A DNA stretch of 5,902 bases from MWAR01 sp036567845. GTDB lineage: Bacteria; Muiribacteriota; Ozemobacteria; Ozemobacterales; Ozemobacteraceae. Under the pieces are notes generated by a model. That model worked only from the letters and a program-made list of their open reading frames with translations, was not told where the DNA came from and did no database searches. Position numbers and translations under genes: made by a program. Each line of letters begins with the position of its first letter. The stretch's first letter is position 1. Location of the stretch: positions 1 to 5,902 of the forward strand of contig DATCTT010000078.1 in the NCBI GenBank assembly GCA_036567845.1. The letters are read 5' to 3'. Below, piece by piece: positions 5,040 through 5,902 of this stretch.

Positions 5040-5902
5040 TCACTCCTGCCGCTTGAGATGGCGCATGAGGGCGTTTTCGAGCTCCTGCGCCTGGGTGTCG
5101 ATCGTCGCGTCGATGGTTCCGGTGCCGGTCTCGATCTTGACGCCGCCGGGCTGGAGGCCGGGGTCCTCGACGACCCGCAGCTCGGTCACGGTCGAGAGGC
5201 GGCGCAGCAGCTCGGCCTTGTGCGACTCGGTCATCGTCTTGTCCTTCAGGTTGATGCGCAGCACGATCTTGTCGACGTCAGCGATCTTGTTGATAGCCGC
5301 GTCGAGGTTCGCGAGGATCACCTCGGGCTGGGCGAGCGGCTCGACCTTGCAGACGCGCCGTGCAAACGCGATGACGAGCCGCACCATCTCTTCCTCCGAT
5401 GCTTTCAGCATCGCGAGGCGGCTGGTCTGGAGCTCGGAGACCAGCATCTCGGTCTCCTGCATCAGGTTCTGCCAGTCGAGCCGGATCTCGTCTCGGCCCG
5501 CTTTCTCGCCGGCCGAGATGCCTTTCTCCTCGCCGAGGGCGTAGCCTTCCTTGTATGCTTTCTGTTTCGCCGTCTCGATTTCGAGGGCGGCGCTCTTGCG
5601 CAGCGCCTCGGCCTCGGTTTTCGCGGCGGAAAGGGTGGACTCGGCGCTCTTCTTTGCCATCTCGAGAATGCGGGCTGATTCCTGCTCGAGGGCCTGGCGG
5701 CGGGCGAGCGACTCTCGGTGGAGGGCTTCCTCCTCCTGCCGCAGCAGGCTTTCCCGCTGCGTGAGCTGCTGCTCCCAGTCGCGGAGACGCTGTTCGAGGG
5801 CCGTCAGTTCGAGATGCCGGCGCGAGGTGGCGGATTTCGCGGAACCGGCGCGTGCGGCGAGAGCTTCGGCCGAGAGCTTCCCGACCTCATCGGCACCCGC
5901 AG
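5040..5902 (-). CDS. fliH: Flagellar export-apparatus protein FliH, C-terminal part (5' end outside window)
   Basis: The frame is open from the right edge to the stop at 5042-5040, giving at least 286 codons. It should not be cut at the internal ATG at 5660, because about 80 more codons of continuous charged coiled coil (LRDWEQQLTQRESLLRQEEE within it) lie upstream. In the middle is KEGYALGEEKGISAGEKAG, five glycines spaced exactly four apart, the GxxxG repeat known from FliH. The C-terminal domain is typical: VRLVIAFARRVCKVEPLAQP, then VVEDPGLQPGGVKIETGTGTIDA (key residues VEDP, PGG, IET, GTIDA) ending the family fold. FliH dimers bind the FliI N-terminus, hold the ATPase at the motor C-ring through FliN, and resemble the peripheral stalk of rotary ATPases. 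It precedes fliI by 6 bp. At 286 or more residues it is longer than the usual 230-270, the excess being in the N-terminal coiled coil. Confidence 0.93.
   Translation of the reverse strand, partial: AGADEVGKLSAEALAARAGSAKSATSRRHLELTALEQRLRDWEQQLTQRESLLRQEEEALHRESLARRQALEQESARILEMAKKSAESTLSAAKTEAEALRKSAALEIETAKQKAYKEGYALGEEKGISAGEKAGRDEIRLDWQNLMQETEMLVSELQTSRLAMLKASEEEMVRLVIAFARRVCKVEPLAQPEVILANLDAAINKIADVDKIVLRINLKDKTMTESHKAELLRRLSTVTELRVVEDPGLQPGGVKIETGTGTIDATIDTQAQELENALMRHLKRQE
5043..5047 (-). promoter_or_regulatory. Ribosome binding site for the GTG start of fliI
   Basis: AGGAG on the minus strand overlaps the last codons of fliH and lies 9 nt before the GTG at 5033. The spacing supports a GTG start, since the only ATG between them is followed at once by TGA. 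Confidence 0.65.
5496..5546 (-). repeat. FliH GxxxG repeat region (five glycines at four-residue spacing)
   Basis: This stretch of fliH encodes GYALGEEKGISAGEKAG, an uninterrupted run of four GxxxG steps. In FliH such repeats are known to form close helix-helix contacts within the dimer. Here the repeat lies between the long charged N-terminal coiled coil and the C-terminal FliI-binding domain, its expected place in the family. Confidence 0.8.

Noticed and set aside
4207..5544. A second long plus-strand frame (445 codons) opposite fliI and fliH
   Set aside because: It is Ser/Arg/Pro-rich composition noise, overlaps another antisense frame, and has no recognisable motif or convincing ribosome binding site.
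3663..5678. A 671-codon open frame on the plus strand, antisense to fliH, fliI and fliJ
   Set aside because: The protein is full of His, Asp, Gly, Ala and Arg with no domain, and it lies exactly opposite genes with clear motifs. Long antisense frames are expected in G+C-rich coding DNA.

Overview
The window is a G+C-rich bacterial segment in which every credible gene lies on the minus strand, so transcription runs from the right edge to the left. Its right two thirds (about 1631-5902) is part of a flagellar export operon. In transcription order this holds fliH (entering from outside the window), fliI, fliJ, a small SLT-family lytic transglycosylase, and a membrane-anchored coiled-coil protein with an MgtE_N-like C-terminal domain (MotE/YlxF-like). 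The junctions are very tight: 6 bp, 1 bp, an 8-bp overlap and 8 bp. This points to one transcript with translational coupling. FliH, FliI and FliJ form the ATPase complex of the flagellar type III export apparatus. The transglycosylase would open peptidoglycan for the rod, and the last gene resembles periplasmic motor or export helpers. The order matches the fliH-fliI-fliJ-ylxF order known from Bacillus, with a transglycosylase gene inserted before the ylxF position.

The left third holds unrelated genes. A 207-bp lower-G+C intergenic region (1424-1630) carries two short tandem-repeat tracts. It is followed by an AzoR-type FMN-dependent NADH:quinone/azo reductase (803-1423), an Uma2-family PD-(D/E)XK-fold protein (84-713) with visibly lower G+C, and the first 26 codons of a gene that resembles glutamine-dependent NAD+ synthetase (1-78).

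Organism: a flagellated, probably environmental bacterium. Hand counts give about 68% G+C for a stretch of fliI (4441-4620) and about 47% for part of the Uma2 gene (361-540). A periplasm-type MotE-like protein and a flagellar transglycosylase would suit a diderm, but the phylum cannot be fixed from this sequence. A deep-branching candidate phylum is possible and is only a guess. No tRNA, rRNA, CRISPR array, transposase or convincing intrinsic terminator was seen.

I found no clear new system. The points most worth a second look are the transglycosylase with no Sec signal inside the export operon, its MotE/YlxF-like partner with a long Pro/Ala/Gln-rich N-terminus, a 12-bp sequence shared by two successive gene junctions, and the intergenic CACAGAGN repeat.
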